A stretch of 44,243 bases of DNA from OMOG01 sp041485845 (GTDB lineage: Bacteria > Acidobacteriota > Terriglobia > Bryobacterales > Bryobacteraceae): positions 1-44,243 of the forward strand of contig JBGPKH010000002.1 in the NCBI GenBank assembly GCA_041485845.1, given 5' to 3'. The notes below the pieces were generated by a model. That model had not been told where the DNA came from. It saw only the letters and a list, made by a program, of their open reading frames with translations, and made no database searches. Both the position numbers and the translations under genes were made by a program. Of this stretch, positions 24,269 through 32,607 are shown piece by piece. The first letter of the stretch is position 1, and each line of letters starts with the position of its first letter.

Positions 24269-25729
24269 TTACCGCATCCCGCGGCTGTAACCCTGCCTTC
24301 GATAGCGGTCCAGCAGCGCAGTCAGCCTGGCAACCACGTCGGGATGCTGCAGGTATACGTTTTCGGACTCGGCCGGATCCTTCGCCAGATCATACAACTG
24401 CCCTTGTGGGCCTCCTGGCGCCGGATCGAGGTGGGCGGGACTGCTGAATCCGCCCGAGCCCAGCCCGAGTTCCAGCTTCCAGTCCCGCTCCCGGATGGAG
24501 AACATGCCGAGATTGGAGTGATGCACGATGGCTTTCCGGATCGGTGAGCGCGCTCGGGCGAGCAGGGCGGGAAGGAGATCGTAGCTGTCTTCTCCGGCGT
24601 CGTTGGGCAGTTTGAAGTCGACCATGTCCGCCGCGGTTGCCATCAGGTCGGTGAGGCAGCCGAGCTGATCGCTGACTGTGCCCGGCCTGATTTTGCCGGG
24701 CCAGCGCGCGAGGAACGGAATGCGGTGCCCGGCGTCCCAAATATCCGCCTTCATGCCGCGCCAGCTCGCGTTGGCGCGATGAGGCCAGGCGGCCTTGTCC
24801 TCGGGCGTCCAATGCGCGCCGTTGTCGCTCGTCAGAATCACCAGCGTGTTCTCCGCGATGCCGGCCTCGTCCAGCGCCTGGAGGACGCGGCCGAACGTGT
24901 CGTCCACCTGCGCCACGAAGTCGCCGTAGAGCCCGGCTCTCGACCGGCCGAGGAAGGGCGCGACGGGCACCCACGGCGTATGCGGCGCCGACAGGGCGAA
25001 GTACAAAAAGAAAGGCTGCTTCGAGCGGCCGCGTTCCCGGATGGTCGAGACCGCCCGGGCGGTGAGCGTCGGCAGGACTTCGGGAAACTGAAAGTGCGGC
25101 GCGATGGCGCCGGGCCGCCAGAAGACGCCGCGCGGTGGTTGCGCGCTCCCCTGGGTAGCAGACGTGGGCTGCTCCACCACCCGGTCGTTCTCGAAGTACA
25201 GGTATGGTTCGAAGTCCAGCGAGGACGGGATACCGAAGTAGGAATCGAAGCCGATATCGAGCGGCCCGGGACGCAGCGGCTGGGAGTAATCGGTTTTCTC
25301 GCGGGCGCCCAATCCCAGGTGCCATTTTCCGATTCCCGCCGTATAGTAGCCGCGCTGCCGGAGCATAGCTGGGACGGTGAGGCGGCCAGGCTCGATCAGG
25401 CTTGGCGAGTATCCTTGCAGCACGCCTTGTTTCAGCCGCGAGCGCCAGCAATAGCGGCCGGTGAGAATCCCGTACCGCGTCGGTGTGCATACCGACGATG
25501 GCGAATGCATGTTGGTGAAGCGCACGCCCTGCTCGGCGAAGCGGTTGGCATACGGCGTGGGAATGGCGGAATCGCGGTTGTAGCAGTCGAGATCGCCCCA
25601 GCCCAGATCGTCCGCCAGAACGTACACGATATTCGGAAGCCGAGGCTGCGCACCGGCTAGCGATCGCGCAAGAGCGCCTGAGCCCCAGGCCAGAGCCCCG
25701 CAGAAATCACGCCGGTTCCAATCGGTCAT
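24269..25729 (-). CDS. Tat-exported sulfatase B (formylglycine type)
   Basis: This 486-residue type I sulfatase has twin Arg at residues 6-7 in its leader (NRRDFCGALAWGSGAL), then NIVYVLADDLGWGDLDCY with Asp40-Asp41 as metal ligands and the formylglycine motif Cys81-Thr-Pro-Thr-Arg followed by YGILTGRY. GIGKWHLGLG and TLVILTSDNGAHW are further active-site segments. It resembles arylsulfatase A/GalNAc-6-sulfatase-like enzymes more closely than sulfatase A does. It is first in the operon. Its start lies 12 bases from the stop of a tannase remnant, so its original promoter may have been altered by the deletion there. Confidence 0.94.
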   Translation of the reverse strand: MTDWNRRDFCGALAWGSGALARSLAGAQPRLPNIVYVLADDLGWGDLDCYNRDSAIPTPYANRFAEQGVRFTNMHSPSSVCTPTRYGILTGRYCWRSRLKQGVLQGYSPSLIEPGRLTVPAMLRQRGYYTAGIGKWHLGLGAREKTDYSQPLRPGPLDIGFDSYFGIPSSLDFEPYLYFENDRVVEQPTSATQGSAQPPRGVFWRPGAIAPHFQFPEVLPTLTARAVSTIRERGRSKQPFFLYFALSAPHTPWVPVAPFLGRSRAGLYGDFVAQVDDTFGRVLQALDEAGIAENTLVILTSDNGAHWTPEDKAAWPHRANASWRGMKADIWDAGHRIPFLARWPGKIRPGTVSDQLGCLTDLMATAADMVDFKLPNDAGEDSYDLLPALLARARSPIRKAIVHHSNLGMFSIRERDWKLELGLGSGGFSSPAHLDPAPGGPQGQLYDLAKDPAESENVYLQHPDVVARLTALLDRYRRQGYSRGMR

Positions 25730-25740
25730 AGCTGTGGCGT

Positions 25741-26268
25741 TTATACCATGCCGCCAGCCGCCGTTCCAGTAGTTGAACTTGGAGCGTCGCCGTAGTACGC
25801 CGCGACGATCGCCTTGGACCTCACAGTCATCTCGTGGACCGCGCGGTGCCCGAAATCGATCGCCTTCTCGCGGTGTCCGAGCGCGAAGCTGGCGCTGCCG
25901 CCGGTATGGCCGCTATCCGTGGAGGCGGTGGCGAAGCCGCGGCGGAGTGCCTGGCCCATCGCAGCATAGCTGATCGCCCCGGCCCAGCCGCCGTTGCCCA
26001 CGGCCTGAAACTTTCCGTTCCATCCGGAAGCCGGCTGCCACACTTCGATCTTGATATCCGAGTCGCTGGCCGGGGTGAGGGCCGCGGCCAGACGGCAGAA
26101 GGCCGGGAGTTCCTTGTACTGCCGTGCGGCAGGCGCCGCAGCGCCGGGCAAGGTGAATTCCCCGGCGGCCACGTTCCGGGCGAGGGTGATCCTGCCATCC
26201 GGCAACGCCCGTGCCGCCAGAGTATCGCACGAGGCGGCAACCGGCAGCGGCCAGCACCAAACCGGCAA
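25741..26268 (-). pseudogene. Tannase/feruloyl esterase family remnant
   Basis: About 165 codons match the N-terminal part of a tannase/feruloyl esterase, normally 500 residues or more: ASCDTLAA, WQPASGWNGKFQAVGNGGWAG, FATASTDSGHTGG, IVAAYYGDAP. The frame is lost just where the nucleophile motif (YFNGCSTGGRQG in relatives, from memory) should come. Shifting by one base reads FNYWNG-GWRHG, so the CST residues are gone too. The leader is also split: an out-of-frame RILAGLVLAAAG precedes the current TTG start. Frame changes at both ends plus a large 3' deletion make it a pseudogene. The deletion ends beside the sulfatase B start. Confidence 0.75.
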
Positions 26269-26734
26269 GGATCCTCAGGGGATCTATCCTATCAGCGGCG
26301 CGCCGGCCCGGCGCTTCCCAGGATGGCGCCGCGCTCCGGGACCGATCTCCCGCCGCGGACGTTCAGATCGTGCCGGGACTTGGTCCAGGCGTGTCCTGCG
26401 CCTCCGTTTGGCGGAAGCGCAGGGCGGGGTAGTGAGCAGCGGGCCGTGGTTTTCAGAGGATGCGTGGGCCCGTTTCCATCCTCCGGATGCAGGGTGATTT
26501 GGCGGGCTAAACTGGTGAGCCCTCGCCCGACGAGACCGAACGAATGCTCCTCCTGTCCATTCGCCCGGTCCAGCCTCCGATTGGGGAGGGCCTCACCGCA
26601 CTTTCCTAAATGCACGGTGAGTGCCATACCGGGGAAGCCGGAAGTCCTTGTGTTTTCAGAAGCGGCACAGACCCACCCTGTCTATCCGGTGTACAACCGT
26701 AAACCGTGTGGTCACCCCTGCTATCCTCTAAGTT
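26269..26734. other. Gene-free stretch upstream of the PduS-like gene
   Basis: About 465 bases have no ORF with recognisable homology and no RNA gene that I can see. ORFs here are short and of composition expected from GC-rich noncoding DNA. GCTATCCTCTAAGTT just before the ATG at 26735 includes a possible -10 (TATCCT), but no convincing -35 stands out. Confidence 0.5.
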
Positions 26735-28045
26735 ATGCTCAGTGAGAAGTTGCGCGAGCACGGCGTAGTGGGCGCTGGCGGCGCCGGGTTCCCCACCTAC
26801 GTCAAAGCGCAGTCTCACGTGGAGTACATGATCGCCAACGGCGCCGAATGCGAGCCGCTCATCCACAAAGACGCCGAGTTGATGAAGCATTTCCCCCAGG
26901 GAATCCTGTCCGGCATGGTCTCCATGATGGATGCCACGGGCGCCACCTCCGGCAAGTTCGGCATCAAGACCAAGAACGCGGAGTCGCTCGAAGCGCTCCA
27001 GCACCACCTGCGCTCCGACCGCATCGAGTTCGTCATGCTGGGCGATTTCTACCCTTCGGGCGACGAGTACGAACTGGTTTACACAGCCACCGGCCGCCTC
27101 ATCCCCCCGGCTGGAATTCCGTTGCAAGTCGGCTGCGTGGTCAACAACGTGGAGACGCTCTACAACGTGTACCTGGCGGAACAGGGCACGCCAGTGACGG
27201 AGAAGTTTCTTTCGGTGTGCGGCGCCGTCAAGGAGCCGAAATCGTTTTGGGCGCCGGTGGGCACGCGGTTCCGCGACCTCCTGGCGCTGGCCGGCGGCGC
27301 TACGGTGGACGACTTCGGGATCTTCATCAGCGGAATCATGATGGGCACCCTCACGTTCGACCTCGACGACGTGGTGACTAAAACGACCGGGGGGCTGATC
27401 GTCCTCCCGCGCGACCATTACCTGCTGACCCGGAAGACGCGCTCGCAGCAGGAGATGAATCACATCGGCAAATCGGCCTGCGACCAGTGCAGCTACTGCA
27501 CCGAATTCTGCCCGCGCTACCTGCTGGGGTACGAAGTGCAGCCGCACAAGGTGATGCGCAGCCTGGGCTTCACCGTGACGGGCGGCGACATCTGGAACCA
27601 GTGGGCCGAGCTCTGCTGCGCCTGCGGCCTGTGTACGTTGTACGGCTGTCCCGAGGACCTGTACCCCAAGGAAGCGTGCGACCAGGGCAAGCACGATCAG
27701 CGCGCGGCGGGCCTGAAGTTCGTGCAGCAGCGGCCCGTCGAGGTGCATCCGATGAAGGAATATCGCCGCGTGCCGCTCAGTCAACTGCGCCGGCGGTTGC
27801 AGGTGGAAGAATACGAGACGGAGACGCCCTTCGAGGAAGTGAAATTCCACCCGGCGGCGGTGCGCATCAAAATGCGCCAGCACGCCGGGCAACCTGCCGT
27901 GCCGTCGGTCGAGGAAGGCAAGCGGGTAAAGAAGGGACAAGTGGTCGGGCGCGTGGAGAATTCGAAGCTGGGGGCCAATGTGCATGCCAGCATCGACGGC
28001 AAGGTGCGCAGCGTGACCGCGGAGAGCGTGGAGATTGTGGCGTAA
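26735..28045 (+). CDS. pduS: PduS-like flavin/Fe-S corrin reductase of a bacterial microcompartment
   Basis: This 436-residue protein begins GVVGAGGAGFPTYVK, the flavin/NADH-binding glycine loop of the PduS/RnfC/NuoF group. A SLBB-type fold follows (VGTRFRDLLALAGG), then two 4Fe-4S motifs: CDQCSYCTEFCP (about 249-260) and CCACGLCTLYGCP (about 293-306). Length matches Salmonella PduS (451). In the 1,2-propanediol compartment PduS reduces cobalamin for the diol dehydratase using NADH. The PduT-type shell gene 500 bases downstream supports the microcompartment assignment over RnfC, and no rnf genes are present. Signature enzymes and other shell genes must lie elsewhere. Confidence 0.85.
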   Translation: MLSEKLREHGVVGAGGAGFPTYVKAQSHVEYMIANGAECEPLIHKDAELMKHFPQGILSGMVSMMDATGATSGKFGIKTKNAESLEALQHHLRSDRIEFVMLGDFYPSGDEYELVYTATGRLIPPAGIPLQVGCVVNNVETLYNVYLAEQGTPVTEKFLSVCGAVKEPKSFWAPVGTRFRDLLALAGGATVDDFGIFISGIMMGTLTFDLDDVVTKTTGGLIVLPRDHYLLTRKTRSQQEMNHIGKSACDQCSYCTEFCPRYLLGYEVQPHKVMRSLGFTVTGGDIWNQWAELCCACGLCTLYGCPEDLYPKEACDQGKHDQRAAGLKFVQQRPVEVHPMKEYRRVPLSQLRRRLQVEEYETETPFEEVKFHPAAVRIKMRQHAGQPAVPSVEEGKRVKKGQVVGRVENSKLGANVHASIDGKVRSVTAESVEIVA

Positions 28046-28087
28046 GCGCTATCATTTTACGCCGGTGCTAACATATCAGGAAGCGAT

Positions 28088-28555
28088 ATGGCGGAAGTTG
28101 CTTGCCCGAAATGCGGGAGGCTGCACGAAGAATACATGGCGTGCGCCTCGTCAACCGCGGCGGTCGACGCTGCAAGCGACTCCGCAGTTGCGCAGACACA
28201 GTCGAGTTCGCCAGTTGTAAACAGGTACCGGGACGCGTATCGCGTTGGAGCAGCGTTGGTGGGATTCGGCAATGCCACCAAGACTGCTGGCGCAATTCTT
28301 GGCGGTATCATCGTAGTCGTATCGCTGAGCGAAGGGAGTGGTCTGTTTGCTGCAGGCGGTGTCTTCTTCGGCGTGGCAGTGGGCCTCCTGCTCTGGGTGT
28401 GCGGTGTCATGGTCGCCGCTCAAGGCCAGATTCTTCGGGCGACACTGGACAATGCAGTGGCATCATCACATTTTCTGACAAATCCTGAACGTGCCGATGC
28501 GATGGGCTTGCCGCAGAGCATTGCCCATCGCGGCGCGCCGCAGGGTCCGGGCTAA
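28088..28555 (+). CDS. Two-helix membrane protein with N-terminal CxxC, between pduS and pduT
   Basis: This 155-residue protein has a good ribosome-binding site (AGGAAG five bases upstream). The N-terminus has CPKCGRLHEEYMAC, half of a zinc ribbon or a redox pair. A Ser/Ala/Gln-rich linker follows, then two strongly hydrophobic segments (about 72-92 and 96-116: TAGAILGGIIVVVSL; LFAAGGVFFGVAVGLLLWVCGVMVAA). I do not recognise a family beyond small zinc-ribbon membrane proteins. Six bases separate it from the shell gene, so it is cotranscribed with pduS and pduT. A link between the electron carrier and the cell membrane is possible but only inferred from position. Codon use looks less GC-biased than its neighbours, hinting at separate origin. 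Confidence 0.75.
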   Translation: MAEVACPKCGRLHEEYMACASSTAAVDAASDSAVAQTQSSSPVVNRYRDAYRVGAALVGFGNATKTAGAILGGIIVVVSLSEGSGLFAAGGVFFGVAVGLLLWVCGVMVAAQGQILRATLDNAVASSHFLTNPERADAMGLPQSIAHRGAPQGPG

Positions 28556-28561
28556 CCCGAA

Positions 28562-29113
28562 ATGGCGAAGAACTCACTCGGACTAATCGAACTCACCAGC
28601 ATCGCCGCGGGCTTTCAGGCCTGCGACGCGATGCTGAAGGCGGCGAACGTGGACCTGGTGCTGTCTCGCTCCATCTGCTCGGGCAAGTACATGGTGATGG
28701 TGCGCGGCGACGTGGCCGCGGTCCAGGCCGCCGTTTCAGCCGGGAACTCGGCGGGTCATTTTTCGGTGATCGATTCGTTCGTGATTCCCAACCTGCACGA
28801 ATCGGTCTTCCCGGCCATCAGCGGCGCATCCAAAGTCGAAGAACTGGAAGCGCTGGGGATTGTGGAATCGTTCTCAGTGGCCTCACTGATTGAGGGCGCG
28901 GACGCCGCCGTGAAGGCCGCCAACATCCAGTTGATCGAGATCCGTCTCGCCATGGCGCTCGGCGGCAAAGCCTTCGTGACCCTGACCGGCAACGTGGCCG
29001 CCGTGCAGAGCGCCGTGGACGCCGGCGCGCAGGTCGTAGGACAGAAGGGGATGCTGGTGAACAAGGTAGTGATCCCGCACCCGCGTCCGGAACTGCTCAA
29101 CGAAATGATCTGA
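28562..29113 (+). CDS. pduT: PduT-like tandem-BMC-domain shell protein
   Basis: This 183-residue protein has two BMC domains in tandem: LGLIELTSIAAGFQACDAMLKAANV and LGIVESFSVASLIEGADAAVKAANI. Such proteins trimerise into pseudohexamers that tile microcompartment shells. Cys39 in RSICSGKYMVM aligns with the Salmonella PduT Cys38 (CPGK), which in the trimer pore holds one 4Fe-4S cluster. That cluster is thought to pass electrons across the shell, and PduS is its likely partner. The pair here therefore looks like a shell electron port. The C-terminal VIPHPRPELLNEM also fits PduT. Confidence 0.92.
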   Translation: MAKNSLGLIELTSIAAGFQACDAMLKAANVDLVLSRSICSGKYMVMVRGDVAAVQAAVSAGNSAGHFSVIDSFVIPNLHESVFPAISGASKVEELEALGIVESFSVASLIEGADAAVKAANIQLIEIRLAMALGGKAFVTLTGNVAAVQSAVDAGAQVVGQKGMLVNKVVIPHPRPELLNEMI

Positions 29114-29118
29114 GCGTT

Positions 29119-29418
29119 TTACCGCCAGTACCCACGGTGGAACCGCCAGCGGTTTCCCTCGCGCCGCCACTCCGGCCCGACCCAAGCCGCACGCGCGCGC
29201 GGCGGACGCACCCAGCGACCTTCCACCCAGCCCCAGTCTCCGCCCCGCCAGTCCCAGTATCCGTTGGTCCACACGTAGCCCGATCCTGGGGCCACTCCCA
29301 CGGCGCCATACCGCGGAGCCGGCGGACCGTACCGCACATAATAACCGCCGTTGCCTGCGCAACCGCTCAGAATAGTGCCGAATAACACGAAGGCGCCAGC
29401 CAGCATCTTGTGTTTCAT
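29119..29418 (-). CDS. YXWGXW-repeat lipoprotein
   Basis: This 99-residue protein has a lipoprotein signal (LFGTILSGC, Cys20) and a mature part rich in Tyr, Trp, Gly and Arg. YVWTNGYWDWRGGDWGWVEGRWVRPP and the final RWRFHRGYWR are YXWGXW-type repeats. The family is common in the cell envelope of Acidobacteria, Bacteroidetes and Proteobacteria and has no settled function. It converges on pduT with only five bases between the stops. No clear ribosome-binding site precedes the ATG. Confidence 0.85.
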   Translation of the reverse strand: MKHKMLAGAFVLFGTILSGCAGNGGYYVRYGPPAPRYGAVGVAPGSGYVWTNGYWDWRGGDWGWVEGRWVRPPRARAAWVGPEWRREGNRWRFHRGYWR

Positions 29419-29447
29419 TTGGGTGTGTCTACTTTAGGACTTTATGT

Positions 29448-29473
29448 TTCTGAGTGTTGTTAATTACTCAGAA
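29448..29473. repeat. Hairpin at the upstream edge of the IS remnant
   Basis: TTCTGAGT (29448-29455) and ACTCAGAA (29466-29473) pair perfectly across a 10-base AT-rich loop. The right arm runs into the AAAGGAG ribosome-binding site of the IS ORF. It may be the element's left end or an mRNA structure hiding the start site. Confidence 0.45.
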
Positions 29474-29486
29474 AGGAGACTCGCCC

Positions 29487-30118
29487 TTGCCCGATTCCTT
29501 ATCTGCTCTCGAAGCTCAACGCACCCAGATCCGGCGCCAGATCAGCGCACTTGGGGATTTGCGACCAGGCTCAATATCCGCCGTCGTTCGTCGATGCGGC
29601 AAGCCCACCTGCCACTGCGCCAAGCCCAACGATCCCGGCCACGACCCCCAACTCCGTTTCTCGCGCACCGTCAATGGCGAGACGGTAGCCGAATCCTTTG
29701 CTTCCCCCGCCGCCTCCACAAGGCCCAAGCCGAAGTCCATGAATATCAGCGCTGGCAGCGGTTATGCGCGGAGTTGGTGGATGTTCAGTGAGCGGATCTG
29801 CCGCCTGCGGTCCCTCCTGAAACAGCCGGAGAAGTGGAGCGCGGAGGGAAAAAAACGGTTGCTGCGGTCCATCAAGAAATCGCGCGCGAATTAGAATTAG
29901 ACACCCTGCGAATGCACTATCCCAAGTTCCGCAAGCAAAATCTGTTTGTGGGCTCCGGAGTTATCGAATCCGGGTGCAAAACCGTGCTGGGCTCCCGCCT
30001 CAAGCTCAAGCGCTTGGGCACGTTCTGGACCGTTCGAGGCGCCAACGCCGTCATTGCGCTCCGCTGCTGCTGCCACAGCCGTCAGTTTGACGACTACTGG
30101 GAGCACCGTCGCGGCTGA
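29487..30118 (+). mobile_element. Degenerate ISKra4-family insertion sequence remnant
   Basis: The 5' part (TTG at 29487 after AAAGGAG) encodes a DUF6788-type N-domain: LEAQRTQIRRQISALGDLRPG, RRCGKPTCHCAKP, then RTVNGETVAESF. The homologous continuation (LHKAQAEVHEYQRWQRLCAELVDVQ) lies in another frame, after which SERICRLRSLL is in the first frame again, so two compensating indels are present. The 3' part (29834-30118) encodes a transposase C-terminus: HYPKFRKQNLFVGSGVIESGCK, FWTVRGANAVIALRCC, FDDYWE. The central catalytic region is missing. The element cannot transpose. Its last stop (TGA 30116-30118) directly abuts the stop of cheB on the other strand. Confidence 0.8.
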
Positions 30119-31252
30119 CTATTTGCCCGCTACGCGTCGCACCCCAGGAGCCGGAGGAGCCGGAGGAACCGGAGGAGCCGGTGCGGCGTGCGTGCGATCA
30201 TGCCGGGTTCCCAGGCGGGCGCTCAGGACCGCGTTGGCGATGGCCGCCAGCGGCAGGACCTGTTCGGCCGCCCCCTGCTCGATGGCCTCGCGGGGCATAC
30301 CGAAGACGACGCAGGTGGCTTCGTCCTGGGCGATGGTACGCGCGCCGGCGTGGCGCATTTTGAGCAGCCCTCGTGCGCCGTCTGCGCCCATACCCGTCAG
30401 GAGTACACCGATGGCCTCCGCCCCGGCGGCATCGGCGACGGATTGGAACAATACATCTACGGAGGGGCGTTGATAGCAGACGCGCGGGCCGGTCTTGACG
30501 GTGACCGAGTATCGTCCTCCGTTCCTTCGCAGGAGCACGTGAAAATCACCGGGCGCGACCAGGGCCAGCCCGCTGCGCAGCTCGTCTCCATCGCGCGCTT
30601 CCTTGACACTGATGGCGCAAATCTGGTTCAAGCGCTCGGCAAAGGCGCCAGAGAACTCCGGAGGAATGTGTTGCGCAATGACGATCCCCGGCGATGACCC
30701 TGGCAGCCTGGTCAGCACTTGGGCAATGGCCTCGGCGCCGCCGGTGGAGGCGCCGATCGCAATGATCGAGTCCGCAGGCAATAAAGGACGGTGAGTAGCG
30801 GGGACAGGCGGCGTAAAAGGTTGCGCATGGGGCGCCGGTTTACGAAGCTTGGCTGCCGCCGCGGCCCGGATCTTGGCCGCCAGAGCGTTTCGCAGATCGC
30901 CAACCGAATACGGTCCGCCGGGCTTGGCGAGAACCTCCACGGCCCCCAACTCCAGTGCCTGCACGGCGGCCTGGCAGGAGAGTTGTGCGAGTGAACTGAC
31001 CACCACTACCGGCATGGGATGAAAGTGCATCAGCTTCTTCAGGAACGTAAGCCCGTCCATGCGCGGCATCTCGATATCGAGCGTAAGGACGTCGGGATGC
31101 AAAGCCAGGATCTTGTCGCGAGCGACGTAGGGGTCGGGTGCGGTGCCCACGACTTCGAGGCCGGGCTCCCCGGCCAGAGCGTCCGACAGGATCTTGCGGA
31201 CGATGGCTGAATCGTCGACGATCAGAACGCGTGTTTTTCGGCTGCCGACCAT
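30119..31252 (-). CDS. cheB: Chemotaxis methylesterase/deamidase CheB
   Basis: This 377-residue protein has a receiver domain (1-125) with acidic pocket VDDS and phospho-acceptor Asp59 (LTLDIEMPRMDG), then a linker and a methylesterase domain. The catalytic triad is visible: Ser169 in AIGASTGGAE, His195 in AQHIPPEFS and Asp291 in GMGADGARG. Phospho-CheB removes methyl groups from receptor glutamates for adaptation. The C-terminus has an unusual Pro/Ala tail (APPVPPAPPAPG) from a 9-base tandem repeat. It is last in the chemotaxis operon; its start overlaps the previous gene by 31 bases. Confidence 0.95.
   Translation of the reverse strand: MVGSRKTRVLIVDDSAIVRKILSDALAGEPGLEVVGTAPDPYVARDKILALHPDVLTLDIEMPRMDGLTFLKKLMHFHPMPVVVVSSLAQLSCQAAVQALELGAVEVLAKPGGPYSVGDLRNALAAKIRAAAAAKLRKPAPHAQPFTPPVPATHRPLLPADSIIAIGASTGGAEAIAQVLTRLPGSSPGIVIAQHIPPEFSGAFAERLNQICAISVKEARDGDELRSGLALVAPGDFHVLLRRNGGRYSVTVKTGPRVCYQRPSVDVLFQSVADAAGAEAIGVLLTGMGADGARGLLKMRHAGARTIAQDEATCVVFGMPREAIEQGAAEQVLPLAAIANAVLSARLGTRHDRTHAAPAPPVPPAPPAPGVRRVAGK
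30147..30182. repeat. Nine-base tandem repeat (GGAGCCGGA, four copies) in the cheB 3' end
   Basis: GGAGCCGGA, GGAGCCGGA, GGAACCGGA and GGAGCCGGT follow one another exactly. Read on the coding strand they give the Pro-rich tail PAPPVPPAPPAP. Copy number changes would lengthen or shorten the tail by three residues without shifting the frame. Confidence 0.85.
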
Positions 31253-31719
31253 GCCGGTGTTTCCGTGTTAAAGATCACCATCAATCGCCCATTGCCGACG
31301 CCGGCTGAGTGAGTAGCGGCGGAGGACGACCCGCCGCGCACCGGGAAGCCCCGTTCGCTTGGCTGGCCGGGCGGCAGGAGCCGCGGAGTGGCCCGACGAA
31401 ACCCCGAGTTATTCTCCACCCGGCTCAGCACCGAGCCGCAAATCATGTTGGCCAGCTCGCAAACCACCTCGCCGATCTGTTGTTCCGACAGGTCGACTTT
31501 TTCTTCGCCGAGGAAGTCGGCAGAGACCGAGCGCGCCGCAGGGGCGGTCACACAGAGAGCCAGCCAACCCGGGGGATCGCCTTCAAAAGTCAGGTGCGCG
31601 ACGAATTCAGGTTCGCGCGCGGAATCCTGCGGCTCACCGAAGCTACGGATAAAGAACATCTTCTCCAGGACCTCGTCCTCCGACTCCTGGAGGGCTGTGT
31701 GCAGCGATATGTCAGGCAC
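31222..31719 (-). CDS. CheX/CheC-like chemotaxis phosphatase, copy 1
   Basis: The GTG at 31719 overlaps the end of the preceding response regulator by eight bases and gives 165 residues (VPDISLHTALQESEDEVLEKMFFIRS). The CheC/CheX signature Glu-x-x-Asn is present in VVCELANMICGSVLSR. In the family such proteins dephosphorylate phospho-CheY to reset the motor signal. Only one clear ExxN motif is seen, as in CheX. The last 25 residues extend over the start of cheB. The long upstream frame (to 31836) would overlap the response regulator heavily and is not used. Confidence 0.78.
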   Translation of the reverse strand: MPDISLHTALQESEDEVLEKMFFIRSFGEPQDSAREPEFVAHLTFEGDPPGWLALCVTAPAARSVSADFLGEEKVDLSEQQIGEVVCELANMICGSVLSRVENNSGFRRATPRLLPPGQPSERGFPVRGGSSSAATHSAGVGNGRLMVIFNTETPAWSAAEKHAF

Positions 31720-32098
31720 AGGGCACCCCCAGAGCCGCTTCCAATTCCGCGCGGAGAACTTCCGGCAGGAAGGGCTTTGTGACGTAGCCGCGGGCGCCGA
31801 GCGAAAGCACTCGCGAGATCCGGTTCTGCGTGGCATCGGCAGAGATCACGATGACGGGAACGGAGTCGAGCAGCTCGTGCAAGGCGAGACGGTGAAGAAA
31901 CTCTTCGCCGTCCACCTCCGGCACATTAATATCGGTGAGGATTGCGTCCACCCACTCCCGCTGCAACAGATCCAGCGCCTCCTGTCCATTCGCCGCTTCC
32001 AAACACGTCGAGAGCTCGAACCCCGATATTTGAATGACACGGCGCACAAATGCCCGCATGACGGGCGAATCGTCGGCAATCAAGACCCGATACGCCAC
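31712..32098 (-). CDS. cheY: CheY-like response regulator, copy 1
   Basis: This 128-residue stand-alone receiver domain has acidic residues ADDS at 8-11, phospho-acceptor Asp56 (ILTDINVP), Ser in VIVISADA and Lys in YVTKPF. CheA would phosphorylate it and it would bind the flagellar switch or act as a phosphate sink. The start overlaps the end of cheD by 19 bases. A second cheY begins the operon, so the two may have different targets; the neighbouring CheX-like gene is a likely phosphatase for this one. Confidence 0.9.
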   Translation of the reverse strand: MAYRVLIADDSPVMRAFVRRVIQISGFELSTCLEAANGQEALDLLQREWVDAILTDINVPEVDGEEFLHRLALHELLDSVPVIVISADATQNRISRVLSLGARGYVTKPFLPEVLRAELEAALGVPCA

Positions 32099-32607
32099 GA
32101 GTTACCCCCGTTCCGCGGTGACGGCGGGACCAGTTCCCGCCGCACGCCGCCTTCCTGCAGCCACAGTTTTCCGCTGCCAATCTCCAGGCGCAGGGTGCGG
32201 GAGTTGACCCCCCCGACCACTTCGCCGTGCAACAGCACGCCGGCCTTCCAGAGGATCCGGCGCATTGCCAGGTAGTTGCGCTTTCCGATTTCGAAGGCGC
32301 ACTCCGGATCCATCATCTGGGCGCCTCCCACCGCGTGGACGATCAAGCGGCGACAGGAAGCGCCGCGCCCGCAAACCCGTTCGAGGAGGAGCGGGATTCC
32401 GGTATCTACGAACATGTACGGGTTCTCCCGCCCGCGGGCGGGATCGATCCCGGAATCGGGCAGCATGAAATGCAGCAACCCTCCCACGGCAGCCTTGGGA
32501 TCATGGACGGCCAACGCGATGCACGAACCCAAGGCGTAAGTGGCCAGCACCTGCCCGGGTAAATCGCCAATGTGGCAATCGGCCATCCCGACTACGATTT
32601 GGTCCAT
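32080..32607 (-). CDS. cheD: Chemoreceptor glutamine deamidase CheD
   Basis: This 175-residue protein starts MDQIVVGMADCHIG. It has the CheD catalytic residues: Cys29 in ALGSCIALAVHD and His46 in GGLLHFMLP, with Thr23 nearby. CheD deamidates receptor glutamines and, in CheC-containing systems, is regulated by CheC binding. Later family segments FDTGIP-like (FVDTGIPLLLERV), VGGAQMM and GKRNYLAMRRIL are present. The start overlaps the ancestral end of cheR by 16 bases. Confidence 0.93.
   Translation of the reverse strand: MDQIVVGMADCHIGDLPGQVLATYALGSCIALAVHDPKAAVGGLLHFMLPDSGIDPARGRENPYMFVDTGIPLLLERVCGRGASCRRLIVHAVGGAQMMDPECAFEIGKRNYLAMRRILWKAGVLLHGEVVGGVNSRTLRLEIGSGKLWLQEGGVRRELVPPSPRNGGNSWRIGS

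Noticed and set aside
26292..26627. Minus-strand ORF of 111 codons upstream of the PduS-like gene
   Set aside because: No recognisable motif, no ribosome-binding site, composition like other shadows.
30147..30182. Tandem 9-mers as a CRISPR-like array
   Set aside because: Repeats are contiguous without spacers and lie inside the cheB coding frame. No CRISPR array or cas gene is in the window.
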